Source: CAWAPS01 sp963783945
Lineage (GTDB): Bacteria; Actinomycetota; Acidimicrobiia; Acidimicrobiales; Palsa-688
Direction of reading: 5' to 3'
NCBI GenBank assembly: GCA_963783945.1
Contig: CAWAPS010000007.1
Location: 558,001 to 622,000, forward strand
Length of the DNA: 64,000 bases
The notes under the pieces are model-generated. The model was not told where the DNA came from. It was given only the letters and a program-made list of their open reading frames with translations, and searched no databases. Each line of letters begins with the position of its first letter. Within the stretch, counting starts at the first letter, position 1. Shown here in pieces: positions 26,695 to 35,962 of this stretch. A program made the translations under genes and the position numbers.

Positions 26695-26958
26695 GTGAGT
26701 AAGCGACGCCGGCCCGCGGCCACCCGCCGGCTGGCCGAACAACGCTTCTGGGGCACCAGCTATCAGCCCTCGCCGGCGACGGTCGGGATCCGGCCGACCA
26801 GTGACCCCGGGGTTCTGGTCCGCTCTCTAGGCCCCCCGCCGCTGGCCATGGATCCGGCGGTCGCCGTCCGCCATCTGACCGCGGTGTACGAGGAGGCAGT
26901 CCGTACTGCGACTGCCCTTGCCGCGGCCAACGGCGTGCTGGCCGATTCCGAAGACTAG
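26695..26958 (+). CDS. Small protein of 87 residues downstream of the SNF2 helicase
   Basis: Starts at GTG behind a GGGGGGCGAG stretch, 51 bases after the helicase stop. The N-terminus is strongly basic (SKRRRPAATRRLAEQRFWG); the second half is a predicted helix (PAVAVRHLTAVYEEAVRTATALAAANGVL). The beginning resembles the N-terminus of SWIM zinc-finger partners of this helicase type, but no zinc-binding residues are present, so I do not assign it. Position and spacing suggest a co-expressed helicase partner. Confidence 0.6.
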   Translation: MSKRRRPAATRRLAEQRFWGTSYQPSPATVGIRPTSDPGVLVRSLGPPPLAMDPAVAVRHLTAVYEEAVRTATALAAANGVLADSED

Positions 26959-27083
26959 GCTTAGTAGAGGGCTAACGACCGGCGATCCGCCGGATGCCGG
27001 CCGGTCTTCGAACCTTTGGATCCGCCCCCCCGGTTACCCCCTCAAACCTGCATACCCCTTCGACTTTCCCGCTGCCAATGCAG

Positions 27084-27314
27084 CTACTTGTAGCGATAGG
27101 TGATACGGCCCCGCGTCAGATCGTAAGGGCTGATCTCGACCTGCACCTTGTCACCCGGGAGCACCCGGATGCGGTTCATCCTCATCTTGCCCGAGTTGTG
27201 GGCAAGTACCTCATGGCCATTAGCCAACTGGACCTTGAACATGGCGTTCTTGAGCGCCTCACTGACCGTGCCTTCGAGCACGATCGCATCTTCCTTACCT
27301 TGTGCCAGAGTCAC
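27084..27314 (-). CDS. infA: Translation initiation factor IF-1
   Basis: 76 residues, the S1/OB-fold of IF-1: EDAIVLEGTVSEALKNAMFKV, GHEVLAHNSGKMRMNRIRVL, ISPYDLTRGRITYRYK. It binds the 30S A site during initiation. The annotated start is GTG at 27314, but the best Shine-Dalgarno (AAAGGAG at 27320-27314) overlaps that codon. A GAGG at 27324-27321 would serve the GTG, while a CTG at 27308 is ideally spaced from AAAGGAG. The exact start is therefore open by two codons. It stands alone, not in a ribosomal protein operon within this window. Confidence 0.95.
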   Translation of the reverse strand: MTLAQGKEDAIVLEGTVSEALKNAMFKVQLANGHEVLAHNSGKMRMNRIRVLPGDKVQVEISPYDLTRGRITYRYK

Positions 27315-27499
27315 TCCTTTCCTCGGTGCGCCAGCTTGGGCCGGCTGCTCTGGTGCCTACATTCTACGGGCCCACGACCGCGGACCGCCCCTTCGGGCCA
27401 TAAACGGCGAAGCCAGACCGGGCGGGCCACGCCCGGGGATTGATGTTCGGGGTGGTTTTGCCGCTCACCGCCGCCTCAGCGGCGCAAACGCATGCGCAC

Positions 27500-28876
27500 C
27501 TACGACGGCCGGGCCAGTCGGGTCGTCAAGCCTCGGGCGAAGTGCCACACCGGTCGGCTGCTTGCCTTGATCGACTCCATCACCGAGCTGAAAGCATCCA
27601 TGAAGCGGGAGGCTTCAGCCGGTCCGGCGGTGAGCGGAGGCAGAATCTTCAGCACGTCCATATGGTCGCCCGCGGTCTGGGTGAGAACGTGGTGCTGCTC
27701 GAACAAGGCGCAGACCACCATCTGGGTGAACAGCCCCTTCCTGGCCATGGTGAGAGGCGCGTACCGGGTCCGCAGGCGCAGCGACGCCGGGCGGCCGAAC
27801 TCGATGCCGATCAGCAGGCCGCGGCCCCTAACGTCGGAAATGAACTCGTACCGCTCCGCCGCTTCCCTGAGCCTTCGGGTCAGAGACTCGCCCACGTTCA
27901 CGGCGTTGGCGATGAGCCCCTCGTCGTCGAGCACCGCGAGGGTGGCCAGCCCGGCGGCGGCAGCAAGGTTGTTGTGACTGTAGGTCGAGTCGTGAACCAG
28001 CACCCGGTCCATCGACGAGTACACCTTCTCGAAGATCCTTGTCGTCCCGAGCGTGGCCCCGACCGGGACGAAACCACCCGACAGGGTCTTGGCCACCGTG
28101 ACCAGATCGGGCTCGACCCCGTCATGCTCGAAGCTGAAGAACCGGCCGGTCCGGCCCAACCCGCTCTGTACCTCGTCGCAAATGAGGAGAGCCCCGCGCT
28201 GGTGCAGCAAAGCCGCTGCTGAGCCGAGGAAACCCTCGGGTACCACCTGGACCCCTTTGCCCTGAACCGGCTCAATGATGAGGGCCGCCACGTCCCCGCG
28301 TCTGAGCTCCCGGTCCAGGGCGGCCAGGTCTCCGAAGGGAACCGCCGTACCGGGGAGAAGCGGGCCGAAATCCTGCCGGAACTCCCTGGCCCCGTTTACC
28401 GACAGCGAGCCCGCGGTCAGGCCGTGGAAGGCGTGGTCGCAGTACAGGATCCGGGGCCGGCCGGTGGCGCAACGGGCGAACTTGAGGGCCGTCTCAACCG
28501 CTTCGGTGCCGCTGTTGCACAGATACACCCGGTCCATGTACGGCGCCCGCTTGATGAGGCTCTCGCCCAGGAGACCGGCGAGAAGCGGGGTGTCCATCTG
28601 CACCATGTCGGCCAGATTGGCGTCGAGCACGTCGCGGAGAGCCTGGCGCACCACCGGATGGTTGCGTCCGAGCCCGAACACGCCGAAGCCGGACAGGAAA
28701 TCCAGGTACTCCGTTCCCGACTGGTCGTAGAGGTAGCAGCCTTCGGCCCGCACCCAGCGGCGGTCGAAACCGATCGAGTGAAGCACCTTGGCCGTTTGCG
28801 GGTTCAGGTAGCGGGCCCAGAGGGCGGCTCCTTCACCGGCCCGGGCCTGCAGGGCGCTCGGTAGATCGAAACCCAT
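27500..28876 (-). CDS. hpnO: Class III aminotransferase, hopanoid side chain (HpnO-like)
   Basis: 458 residues. PLP-fold landmarks: LCNSGTEAVETALKFAR, CDHAFHG, LLICDEVQSGLGRTG (Asp contacting the pyridine nitrogen) and VAKTLSGGFVPVGA with the Schiff-base Lys. The family includes ornithine and acetylornithine aminotransferases. The place as the last gene of the hopanoid operon supports HpnO, which makes aminobacteriohopanetriol from a C35 intermediate. It follows hpnH by 42 bases. A hairpin CCGGGCG-GGCCA-CGCCCGG lies beyond its 3' end at 27418-27436, without a T-run. Confidence 0.88.
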   Translation of the reverse strand: MGFDLPSALQARAGEGAALWARYLNPQTAKVLHSIGFDRRWVRAEGCYLYDQSGTEYLDFLSGFGVFGLGRNHPVVRQALRDVLDANLADMVQMDTPLLAGLLGESLIKRAPYMDRVYLCNSGTEAVETALKFARCATGRPRILYCDHAFHGLTAGSLSVNGAREFRQDFGPLLPGTAVPFGDLAALDRELRRGDVAALIIEPVQGKGVQVVPEGFLGSAAALLHQRGALLICDEVQSGLGRTGRFFSFEHDGVEPDLVTVAKTLSGGFVPVGATLGTTRIFEKVYSSMDRVLVHDSTYSHNNLAAAAGLATLAVLDDEGLIANAVNVGESLTRRLREAAERYEFISDVRGRGLLIGIEFGRPASLRLRTRYAPLTMARKGLFTQMVVCALFEQHHVLTQTAGDHMDVLKILPPLTAGPAEASRFMDAFSSVMESIKASSRPVWHFARGLTTRLARPS

Positions 28877-28918
28877 CCGGTCAGGCCCCGCCCCGCCTGG
28901 CCGGTGAACAGGCGAGGT

Positions 28919-29923
28919 TCATCCGCCGACCGCGGCCCGGATCGATTGCCGGAGTGATTTGGTCGTGGCCAGCACCGCGCTTGGTTCGTAGCCGCAGTGG
29001 GCCATGCAATTGGCGCAGCGGGGATCCTTGCCCCGGCCGTACCGGCTCCAGTCGGTGGTCTCGAGCAGCTCCTTGTAGGTGGCGGTGTACCCGTCGGCCA
29101 TCAGGTAGCACGGACGCTGCCACCCGAACACGGAGTAACTCGGTATGCCCCATGGCGTGCATTCGAAGTCCACCTTGCCCTCGAGAAAGTCCAGGAACAA
29201 AGGGCTGTGGTTCAGCCGCCAGTGCTTGCGCCGTCCGTCTGCGAACGCCTCGGTGAAGAGTTGATTGGAGCTGCGCGTGCTCAGGAAGTGGACCTGGTCC
29301 GGCGCCTTTTCGTAGGCGTATCCCGGGGAGATCATTATCTGGTCCACCTCCAGCTCGTCGTTAAGGAAGTCCAGCACCTCGCGGACGGTCTTGGGGGAAT
29401 CGGTGTTGAAGAAAGTGGTGTTCGTCGTGACCTTGAAGCCTTTGGCTTTGGCCGCCTTGATCGCGGCCACCGCCTTGTCGAAGGTGCCGTCCCGGCTGAC
29501 CGACTCGTCATGGCGCTCCCGCAGACCGTCGATGTGGACCACCCAGCTGAATCGCCGGTGGGGTGTGAACCGGTCCAGTTTTCGTTCCAGCAGCAGGGCG
29601 TTGGTGCACAGATACACGAAGCGGCCCTTATCGAGCAGCTGCGTGGTCATCTCGTCTATCTGCGGATGCAGGAGCGGCTCTCCTCCGGCGATGGAAACCA
29701 TCGGCGCCCCGCACTCCTCGATCGCGGCGACCGCCTGCTCGACGGTGAGACGCTGGCGCAAGACCTCCGTCGGGTACTGGATCTTGCCGCATCCGTTGCA
29801 CTCGAGGTTGCAGGCGAACAACGGCTCGAGCTCGACGATGAGGGGGAACTTGTCGCGCCGGGCCAGCTTCTGGCGAGCGAGATAGCTGCCGATCTTGACG
29901 CTTTGGCGCAGGGGGACGCCCAT
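28919..29923 (-). CDS. hpnH: Adenosylhopane synthase, radical SAM (HpnH)
   Basis: 334 residues. The radical-SAM cluster motif is CNLECNGCGK (CxxxCxxC) near residue 38, followed by SIAGGEPLLHPQI, the SAM-binding GGE-type motif. A C-terminal Cys-containing segment (DPRCANCMAHCGYEPSA) is typical of HpnH. The enzyme attaches the 5'-deoxyadenosyl group to hopene, the first step of side-chain extension. The ATG follows directly on the TAG of hpnG-ispH, and GGAGG lies inside the upstream coding end. The next steps are provided by the neighbouring HpnG domain and HpnO. Confidence 0.95.
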   Translation of the reverse strand: MGVPLRQSVKIGSYLARQKLARRDKFPLIVELEPLFACNLECNGCGKIQYPTEVLRQRLTVEQAVAAIEECGAPMVSIAGGEPLLHPQIDEMTTQLLDKGRFVYLCTNALLLERKLDRFTPHRRFSWVVHIDGLRERHDESVSRDGTFDKAVAAIKAAKAKGFKVTTNTTFFNTDSPKTVREVLDFLNDELEVDQIMISPGYAYEKAPDQVHFLSTRSSNQLFTEAFADGRRKHWRLNHSPLFLDFLEGKVDFECTPWGIPSYSVFGWQRPCYLMADGYTATYKELLETTDWSRYGRGKDPRCANCMAHCGYEPSAVLATTKSLRQSIRAAVGG

Positions 29924-31453
29924 CTAACGGACCTCCAAAGGAAGGGGGAAGTTGACACTTTCGGTGCGGACGGTTTCTTCTTGTATCTCCACCCGACCGA
30001 GCGAACGGAGGGCGTCGATTACCCCCTCGACGAGTATCGGTGGGGCGGACGCCCCGGCGGTCACTCCGACGGTTGAGGCGTGGCGCAGCCAGTTCGGCTG
30101 TATCTCCGACGAGTCCTCGATCATGACGGCACGGCATCCGGCCCGTTCGGCCACTTCGACCAACCGGGCGGTGTTCGAGGAGTTACCCGAACCGACCACC
30201 AGGATCAGGTCGCAGCGGCCGGCGATGGCCCGCACCGCGTCCTGACGGTTCTGGGTGGCGTAGCAGATGTCCGCCGAAGACGGGCCCACCACCCCGGGGA
30301 AGCGCGTGGACAGCTCGGACACCACGCCTGCCACGTCGTCGGGGGACAGGGTGGTCTGGGTGATGTATGCCAGTCGCTCGGGATCGGCTACGTCGAGATC
30401 GGCCACGTCCTCGGGCGCCTCGAGGAGGGTGAGACCGTCGGCTTCTCCGAGGGTGCCTTCGGTTTCGTCGTGCCCGGCGTGACCGATGAGGACGACCTGA
30501 TAACCGCGCTGGTTGAACCGGCGAACCTCGTGGTGGACCTTCGCCACCAGGGGGCAGGTGGCGTCGATCACCTGCAACGGTCGGGCTGCTGCCTCCGCCC
30601 GCACTGCCCGGGAGACACCGTGAGCCGACAGGACCACGGTCGCTCCATCGGGAATCTGGTCGAGCTCGTGGACGAACACCGCGCCTCGAGCTTGGAGGTT
30701 TTCTACCACGTGCCGGTTGTGCACGATCTGGCGACGGACGTACACGGGGGCGCCGAACATCTCGAGGGCCCGTTCGACCGTACGGATGGCCCGGTCGACC
30801 CCGGCGCAGAACGACCGTGGGCCGGCGAGCACGACCTGCCGGTCGGCGACCGCGGCCGACCAGTCGGTCAGGACCGGGACCGAGGACCGCAGCGAGATGA
30901 GCGCCTTCATCCCGCCGGCGAGGGTGGCGGGTGAGCGCAGTTCCCGCTCGGGGGTATCGGCGATCGCCCGGATGACGGCGGCCGGCACGCCCCAGCCCGG
31001 AGCGAGGAGGGCGGCCGTCTCCATGTCCACGGCGACGGCGCCCTTGGCGGCCAGTTCGGCCCGGGCGGCAGCCCCCCGCACCAGGTGGTCGCACGATATG
31101 ACGGTCCCGACCACCACCGTCAAGCCCCGCCGGCGCAGCTCGGCTGCGAGCATCGGGGCCGAGCTCAGGGTGGCGACGGTCCCACCATCCTGGTCGAGCA
31201 CCCGGTCGGCGACCACGAGGGTTCCGGGGGTCAGGCCTTTGACCAGGGCGCCGGCTACCCCGGCTACCGCCACCGCCGCCGGTCGCGGCCCGGCCATGAG
31301 CCCGGCGGCGGTCGCCGCGGCCCGGGCCGGCCCGGCGCCTGTGCGCACCACGACCGTCGATGGGTCGCCGGAGGTCACGGCCCGCGCTTCGACCCGCAAC
31401 GGGGCCAACAGGAGCAGGCCGGGGGGCCGTCGGGATGCGGGCACGGCGCTCAC
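29924..31453 (-). CDS. hpnG-ispH: Fusion of adenosylhopane nucleosidase (HpnG) and HMBPP reductase (IspH)
   Basis: 509 residues from GTG at 31453, overlapping the shc stop (GTGA). Residues about 1-200 are an MTA/SAH-nucleosidase-like domain: GPRPAAVAVAGVAGALVKG, GTLVVADRVLD, and VDMETAALL with the catalytic-type Glu; this is HpnG, which removes adenine from adenosylhopane. Residues about 203-509 are IspH: GPRSFCAGVDRAI, VIDATCPLVAKVH and DICYATQNRQDAV give the three Cys of the 4Fe-4S cluster. IspH makes IPP and DMAPP in the MEP pathway. No stop or frameshift separates the parts, so one protein joins the precursor step with a late tailoring step. Confidence 0.9.
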   Translation of the reverse strand: MSAVPASRRPPGLLLLAPLRVEARAVTSGDPSTVVVRTGAGPARAAATAAGLMAGPRPAAVAVAGVAGALVKGLTPGTLVVADRVLDQDGGTVATLSSAPMLAAELRRRGLTVVVGTVISCDHLVRGAAARAELAAKGAVAVDMETAALLAPGWGVPAAVIRAIADTPERELRSPATLAGGMKALISLRSSVPVLTDWSAAVADRQVVLAGPRSFCAGVDRAIRTVERALEMFGAPVYVRRQIVHNRHVVENLQARGAVFVHELDQIPDGATVVLSAHGVSRAVRAEAAARPLQVIDATCPLVAKVHHEVRRFNQRGYQVVLIGHAGHDETEGTLGEADGLTLLEAPEDVADLDVADPERLAYITQTTLSPDDVAGVVSELSTRFPGVVGPSSADICYATQNRQDAVRAIAGRCDLILVVGSGNSSNTARLVEVAERAGCRAVMIEDSSEIQPNWLRHASTVGVTAGASAPPILVEGVIDALRSLGRVEIQEETVRTESVNFPLPLEVR

Positions 31454-33492
31454 GGGTCGGCCTGCTCGGCGCCGCCGGCCGGCGGCGCCGCCTCTCCTCC
31501 GGCTGGCCGGACATAGCGCCCGAGGGCCATCAGCGGCCACACCAGGCGGTAAAGGTGGTAGTTGATCGAGAAATCCCAGGGGAAGCCGGTGCCGGTGAAC
31601 CAGGGTTCGTCCCACGTCCCCTCGGGGGTCTGGGTCAGTACCAGCCACGAAACGCCCTGTCGGGTGGCCGGGCTGTCGCCCTCGCCCGCGGCCAACAGGG
31701 CGAGGAGCCCCCACGCCGTCTGGGAGGCGGTAGAGGTCCCTCGGCCCCGCCACGCCTCGTCGACATAGGACCGCAGGTCCTCCCCCCACCCTCCGTCGGG
31801 GTTCTGGTGGGTCTCCAGCCAGTGCACGGCACGCCGGATCCTGGCATCGGTGGGGCTGACCCCCGCCGCCACCAGGGCGGGGACGGCGGCGCCGGTGCCG
31901 TATACGTAGTTGACTCCCCAGCGGCCGAACCACGACCCGTCCGGCTCCTGGTGGTCCCATAGCCATTGGATCCCACCCTGAAGCACGTCGGGGGCCACCG
32001 CGGGTTCCCGCGCCAGCATCTCCACCACATGGGCCGTGACGTCGGCCGACGGCGGATCGGTCACCTCGCCGAAGTCGCAGAAGGGGAGGGAGGCAACGAG
32101 CGAGCTCTCGTTGTCGGCGTCGAACGCGGCCCAGCCGCCGTCCCGGCACCTCATGCCGACGGTCCACGCCACGCCCCGAGCGCACGCCGCCTGGACCCGC
32201 GAGGCGTCCACGCTCTCGTTAGATCCCTGCCTGAGAGCCATGATCACCTCCGCCGTGTCGTCTACATCGGGGTAGTTGTCGTTGGCGAACTCGAAGGCCC
32301 AGCCGCCGGGCGCCAGCCCCGGCCGGCGGACGGCCCAGTCCCCGGTGGCCGTCACTTCCTCGTCGCAGAGCCATCTCACCCCGGCCTCGAGCGCCGGGTG
32401 CGCCGAGCCGACGCCGGCGTCGGCGAGTGCGACCACAGCCAGGGCGGTATCCCACACGGGGGACTGGCACGCCTCGAGCCGTCGTTCCCCGCTTTCGGTG
32501 ATGGTGAACCCTTCGAGGCCGTCGAGCGCCGCCTTCATGACGGGATGGTCGATCGGATAACCGAGCAGATGCAGGGCGATCATGGAGTAGACGACGGGAG
32601 GCTGGATACCTCCCCACAGCCCGTCAGCTTCCTGGCGCCGCAGGATCCACCGTTCGGCTCGGCCCAGCGCGGCCCGGCGGGCCAGGCGGCGGGGGGCGAA
32701 CCACGTCGGCAGCCGCTCGTAGCGGTGAAGGACCCGGTCGAGCGATTCGAACCGGCCGGCGGGGGAGCGCAGGGCCCTGAGCCTCGAAACCGGGCGTGGT
32801 TGCGGCACGGGGGGTGCCGCCACCTCAGGCGCCAGCTCGTCGAGCCGGAAAGGCAGGGGATGCACCGGCCGGTAGGCCATGACCACCGTCAGCGCCACCA
32901 CCGTCTGGCGGGCCCAGCATGCGAAGTCGTAGATGTTCAATGGCGCCCAGGCGGGCAGGAGCATGATCTCGGGCGGAACTACCGGCAGGTCCTCCCAGTC
33001 CCACTGTCCCACCAGGGCCAGCCAGATCCGGGTGAACACCCGGGTTCCCGCGATCGCTCCGTTGCCCCGGATCCAGACGGCGGCTCGTCGCATGTGCTCG
33101 CTGTGCGGGGGGTCGCCGGCCAGACGCAGCGCGGCGTACGCCTCGACTGTGGCCGACAGATCGGGGGGTGCGCCAAAGAACGTGCCCCAGGTGCCGTCCT
33201 CCCGTTGGGCTCGCCGGATGCGCACCGCGGACGCACCGGCCGTCCCGGGCTCTAGGATCCCGAGGAAGTGGCGCAGCAGAAGGTCCTCGGCATCCATGGT
33301 CACATTGGTCTCGAGCTCGGCCTTCCACCAGCCCTCGGGGTCCTGAAGCCCGAGCAGATGGTCGCGAGCCCGGGTCAGGGCGGCGCCCGCCCCGGCCACC
33401 CCGCCGGCTGGCGCGCCGTCCTCCCCGACGACGGGCCCACCCGCGTTCGCTCGCCGCGCCGCGCCGTCCGCTCGCAGGGCGAGGTCGGTCAA
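31450..33492 (-). CDS. shc: Squalene-hopene cyclase
   Basis: 680 residues, slightly longer than usual because of an Ala/Gly-rich N-terminus. The catalytic acid motif is DVDD (NDNYPDVDDTAEV) near residue 409. Several QW repeats are visible (QEADGLWGG, QEPDGSWFGRWG, QNPDGGWGEDL, QTPEGTWDEPWF). The enzyme is a monotopic membrane protein that cyclises squalene to hopene. It starts at TTG within TTGA, overlapping the prenyl-synthase stop, and its own stop overlaps hpnG-ispH. Confidence 0.97.
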   Translation of the reverse strand: MTDLALRADGAARRANAGGPVVGEDGAPAGGVAGAGAALTRARDHLLGLQDPEGWWKAELETNVTMDAEDLLLRHFLGILEPGTAGASAVRIRRAQREDGTWGTFFGAPPDLSATVEAYAALRLAGDPPHSEHMRRAAVWIRGNGAIAGTRVFTRIWLALVGQWDWEDLPVVPPEIMLLPAWAPLNIYDFACWARQTVVALTVVMAYRPVHPLPFRLDELAPEVAAPPVPQPRPVSRLRALRSPAGRFESLDRVLHRYERLPTWFAPRRLARRAALGRAERWILRRQEADGLWGGIQPPVVYSMIALHLLGYPIDHPVMKAALDGLEGFTITESGERRLEACQSPVWDTALAVVALADAGVGSAHPALEAGVRWLCDEEVTATGDWAVRRPGLAPGGWAFEFANDNYPDVDDTAEVIMALRQGSNESVDASRVQAACARGVAWTVGMRCRDGGWAAFDADNESSLVASLPFCDFGEVTDPPSADVTAHVVEMLAREPAVAPDVLQGGIQWLWDHQEPDGSWFGRWGVNYVYGTGAAVPALVAAGVSPTDARIRRAVHWLETHQNPDGGWGEDLRSYVDEAWRGRGTSTASQTAWGLLALLAAGEGDSPATRQGVSWLVLTQTPEGTWDEPWFTGTGFPWDFSINYHLYRLVWPLMALGRYVRPAGGEAAPPAGGAEQADP

Positions 33493-34532
33493 GACTCCCG
33501 CTCCACCACGAACACCGCGATGTCCGCCAGGTCACGATGCGGGATCGCCGACAGCCGCACCCGTTCGAGGGCGCCGAGTGCGGCGTCCAGATTGGACTTG
33601 GCCCGCACCGCCGTCCACTCGCGGCCCCCGCAAGCCTCGACCAGGTAGGTGGCCCGCTCGACCTCGTCCTGGTCGAGCGGGGGCAGGGGGGCGTCGGCCC
33701 CGGCCGGGCCGATGACCAAAGCCCGCAGCTCATCAGCTTCGTCTCCCCCGGCGGCGAGGGCGGAAACGATAGGCATCGACTTCTTGCGCTGCCGCAGATC
33801 GCTCCCTTTGGGCTTGCCGGTCCGATCCGGGTCGCCCCAGATGCCGAGAAGGTCATCGACCGCCTGAAAGGCCAGGCCGAGGTGCCGCCCGTAGTCCCGC
33901 AGGGCGCCGACGGTGGCATCGGGGGCGCCGGCCAGGATGGCGCCGATCGATGAGGCGCAGCCGAGCAGGGCCCCGGTCTTGGCCGCCGACATGGCCGTGC
34001 ACTGCTCGACCGAGACGTCGCGGCGCTTCTCGAAGGCGATGTCGTCGGCTTGGCCGGCGATCATGGCGGCGGTGGCGTCAGCCAGGGCAGCCGAGGCCGC
34101 CGGACCCCGGTCGGGGGCGCTCTCGAGCAGCACCTGGTGGGCCAGAATCTGCAGGGCGTCGCCGGCGACAATGGCCTGACCCACGCCGTAAACCGACCAC
34201 ACCGTCGGGCGATGATGCCGCTCGAGGTCGGTGTCGATGATGTCGTCGTGGATCAACGAGAAATTGTGCACCAGCTCCACCGCCACGCCTCCGGGCACCC
34301 CGACCTCGGGATCGGCCCAAGCCGCCTCGGCGCCCAGAATGGCCAGGGTGGGCCGTACGCCCTTCCCTCCGGGGGCTTTCACCGGGTGGCCCTCGACGTC
34401 GGTCCAACCGAGGTGGTACGTGGCGATGTGGCGGATCTCGGGGGCCAGGCGGTCCACCGCCTTCTCTATCGCCGGGTTGATCACCCGGCGGGAGCGGGCC
34501 AGGACCTCGGGAACTCCGATAGTGGGCGTCAC
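33489..34532 (-). CDS. Polyprenyl diphosphate synthase (isoprenyl chain elongation)
   Basis: 347 residues from GTG at 34532, with GAGGAGG at good spacing; it overlaps the hpnE stop by four bases. First Asp-rich motif LIHDDIIDTD with no two-residue insertion, second motif FQAVDDLLGIWGD. Residue -5 before the first motif is Phe. In this family that arrangement resembles the archaeal and actinobacterial GGPP-type enzymes more than classical bacterial FPP synthases, whereas the operon needs FPP for squalene. Product length therefore cannot be read off with confidence. Cytoplasmic, Mg2+-dependent. Confidence 0.9.
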   Translation of the reverse strand: MTPTIGVPEVLARSRRVINPAIEKAVDRLAPEIRHIATYHLGWTDVEGHPVKAPGGKGVRPTLAILGAEAAWADPEVGVPGGVAVELVHNFSLIHDDIIDTDLERHHRPTVWSVYGVGQAIVAGDALQILAHQVLLESAPDRGPAASAALADATAAMIAGQADDIAFEKRRDVSVEQCTAMSAAKTGALLGCASSIGAILAGAPDATVGALRDYGRHLGLAFQAVDDLLGIWGDPDRTGKPKGSDLRQRKKSMPIVSALAAGGDEADELRALVIGPAGADAPLPPLDQDEVERATYLVEACGGREWTAVRAKSNLDAALGALERVRLSAIPHRDLADIAVFVVERES

Positions 34533-35962
34533 GCCACCTCCTCTTGTGCTGTGGTGATTTCTTCGGGTCGGGCCAACGATCGGGGCCGCGATGCCAGGCA
34601 GGCCCGGGCCGCCGCTCGCCCGCTGCGCACCGCGCCCTCCATGGTGGCCGGCCACCCCGTGTTGGTCCACGCTCCGGCCACGGCCAGGCCGGGCCACGCG
34701 GTGGCCGGGTCGGGTCGCAGGACCGCCGTTCCGGGGATGGCCCGAAAGGTGGCGCGTCGCTCCTTGGTGACCAGTGAATCGACGATCCGGGCCCGGCCGG
34801 CGTCGGGCAGGAGGCGGGCCAGTTCGTCCGCCACCCAGCCGGTCAGGTCGTCAGGGTGGCGGCCGAGAAGATGATCGGCGGCCGACAACGAGACCGCCAG
34901 GTACTGAGCGCCACTGAGAGCCGATTCGAGACCAGATGACCGGGTGCGGTCGAACACCCACTGGACCGGGCTGGCGTGGCCCGCCATCAGCGGCCACGGC
35001 GACACCTGCCGATCGAACATCAGATGTACGTCCACGATGGCCGACGACCCGAGCTCGGCCAGCCGGTGCTGGTGGTTGACCGATCCCGGGGGCAGCAGGC
35101 GGACCGCCGCCTCGTGGGAAACGGCCAGGATGACCGCGTCGCCGTCCACCGATCCCTCGTCGGTGCGCACCGAGAAGCCACAGAACCCGTCACCGGAACC
35201 GATCGGGGTGACCCCGGCGACCCGGGTGCCGGTGATCACCGCGACCCCCGCTCGCTCGAGCGCGGCGGCGCCCCGTTCGCCGTGCAGGCGTCCGAGGGGA
35301 ACCCGGCTCCACCCGATGTCGGCGCCTCCCGGGTCGCTCAGCAGCCCGGTCTTGAACACTTTGGCCGCCATCGCCAGAGACGCCTCGGAAGCCCGGAGGT
35401 TGACGGTGGGAACGGTGATCAGATCCCAGATGCCATCGACGGCGGCCGCGGACTGTCCCTGCTCGGCCAGCCAGTCTCCGAAGGTGCGCTGGTCGAGGCT
35501 CGGGTCGTCGAGATCCATGCGCTGTAGCGCCGCCACCGGTCGGGCCAGGCGGAGGCGGTCAGCCACCGGGATATGGGGGTAACGCAGGAGGGACCCTAGG
35601 AGGTGGAGGGGCACGGGGAGCCCGGAGCGGCGCAGCCGGCCGGTTCGGCGGGGGCGGCCCTCGCGGCTCGGGGGCGCGACGACTGGCACGTCGAGGCGAC
35701 CGGGCAGCTCGACGTCTCCGCTCGCTCCGATCCGGGCGAGGAAGGACAGGTACTCGGTACAACAGCGGAGGAAGACGTGCTGGCCGTTGTCGACCGATAA
35801 GCCGTTGTGCTGAAAGGACCAGGTCAGTCCGCCGAGGCGGGACCGGCCCTCGAGCAGGATGACCCGGGCGCCGCGATCGGCACAATCAAGGGCGGCGGCC
35901 ATCCCGGCCAGACCGCCTCCGATCACCACCACCCGCCGGTCGTTTGAGAACGCGGTCCTCAT
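34529..35962 (-). CDS. hpnE: Hydroxysqualene dehydroxylase (HpnE), FAD-dependent
   Basis: 477 residues from ATG at 35962, overlapping the hpnD stop (ATGA). N-terminal dinucleotide-binding motif VVVIGGGLAGMAAALDCADRG, then LEGRSRLGGLTWSF and the substrate-side GQHVFLRCCTEYLSFL; C-terminal GAWTNTGWPATMEGAVRSGR as in squalene-associated FAD desaturases. With HpnC and HpnD it converts two FPP to squalene via presqualene diphosphate and hydroxysqualene. The open frame continues upstream to 36430 inside hpnD but that part is a shadow. Confidence 0.93.
   Translation of the reverse strand: MRTAFSNDRRVVVIGGGLAGMAAALDCADRGARVILLEGRSRLGGLTWSFQHNGLSVDNGQHVFLRCCTEYLSFLARIGASGDVELPGRLDVPVVAPPSREGRPRRTGRLRRSGLPVPLHLLGSLLRYPHIPVADRLRLARPVAALQRMDLDDPSLDQRTFGDWLAEQGQSAAAVDGIWDLITVPTVNLRASEASLAMAAKVFKTGLLSDPGGADIGWSRVPLGRLHGERGAAALERAGVAVITGTRVAGVTPIGSGDGFCGFSVRTDEGSVDGDAVILAVSHEAAVRLLPPGSVNHQHRLAELGSSAIVDVHLMFDRQVSPWPLMAGHASPVQWVFDRTRSSGLESALSGAQYLAVSLSAADHLLGRHPDDLTGWVADELARLLPDAGRARIVDSLVTKERRATFRAIPGTAVLRPDPATAWPGLAVAGAWTNTGWPATMEGAVRSGRAAARACLASRPRSLARPEEITTAQEEVA

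Noticed and set aside
27418..27436. Rho-independent terminator after hpnO
   Set aside because: The stem is good but no T-run follows on the minus strand, so I mention it only under hpnO.
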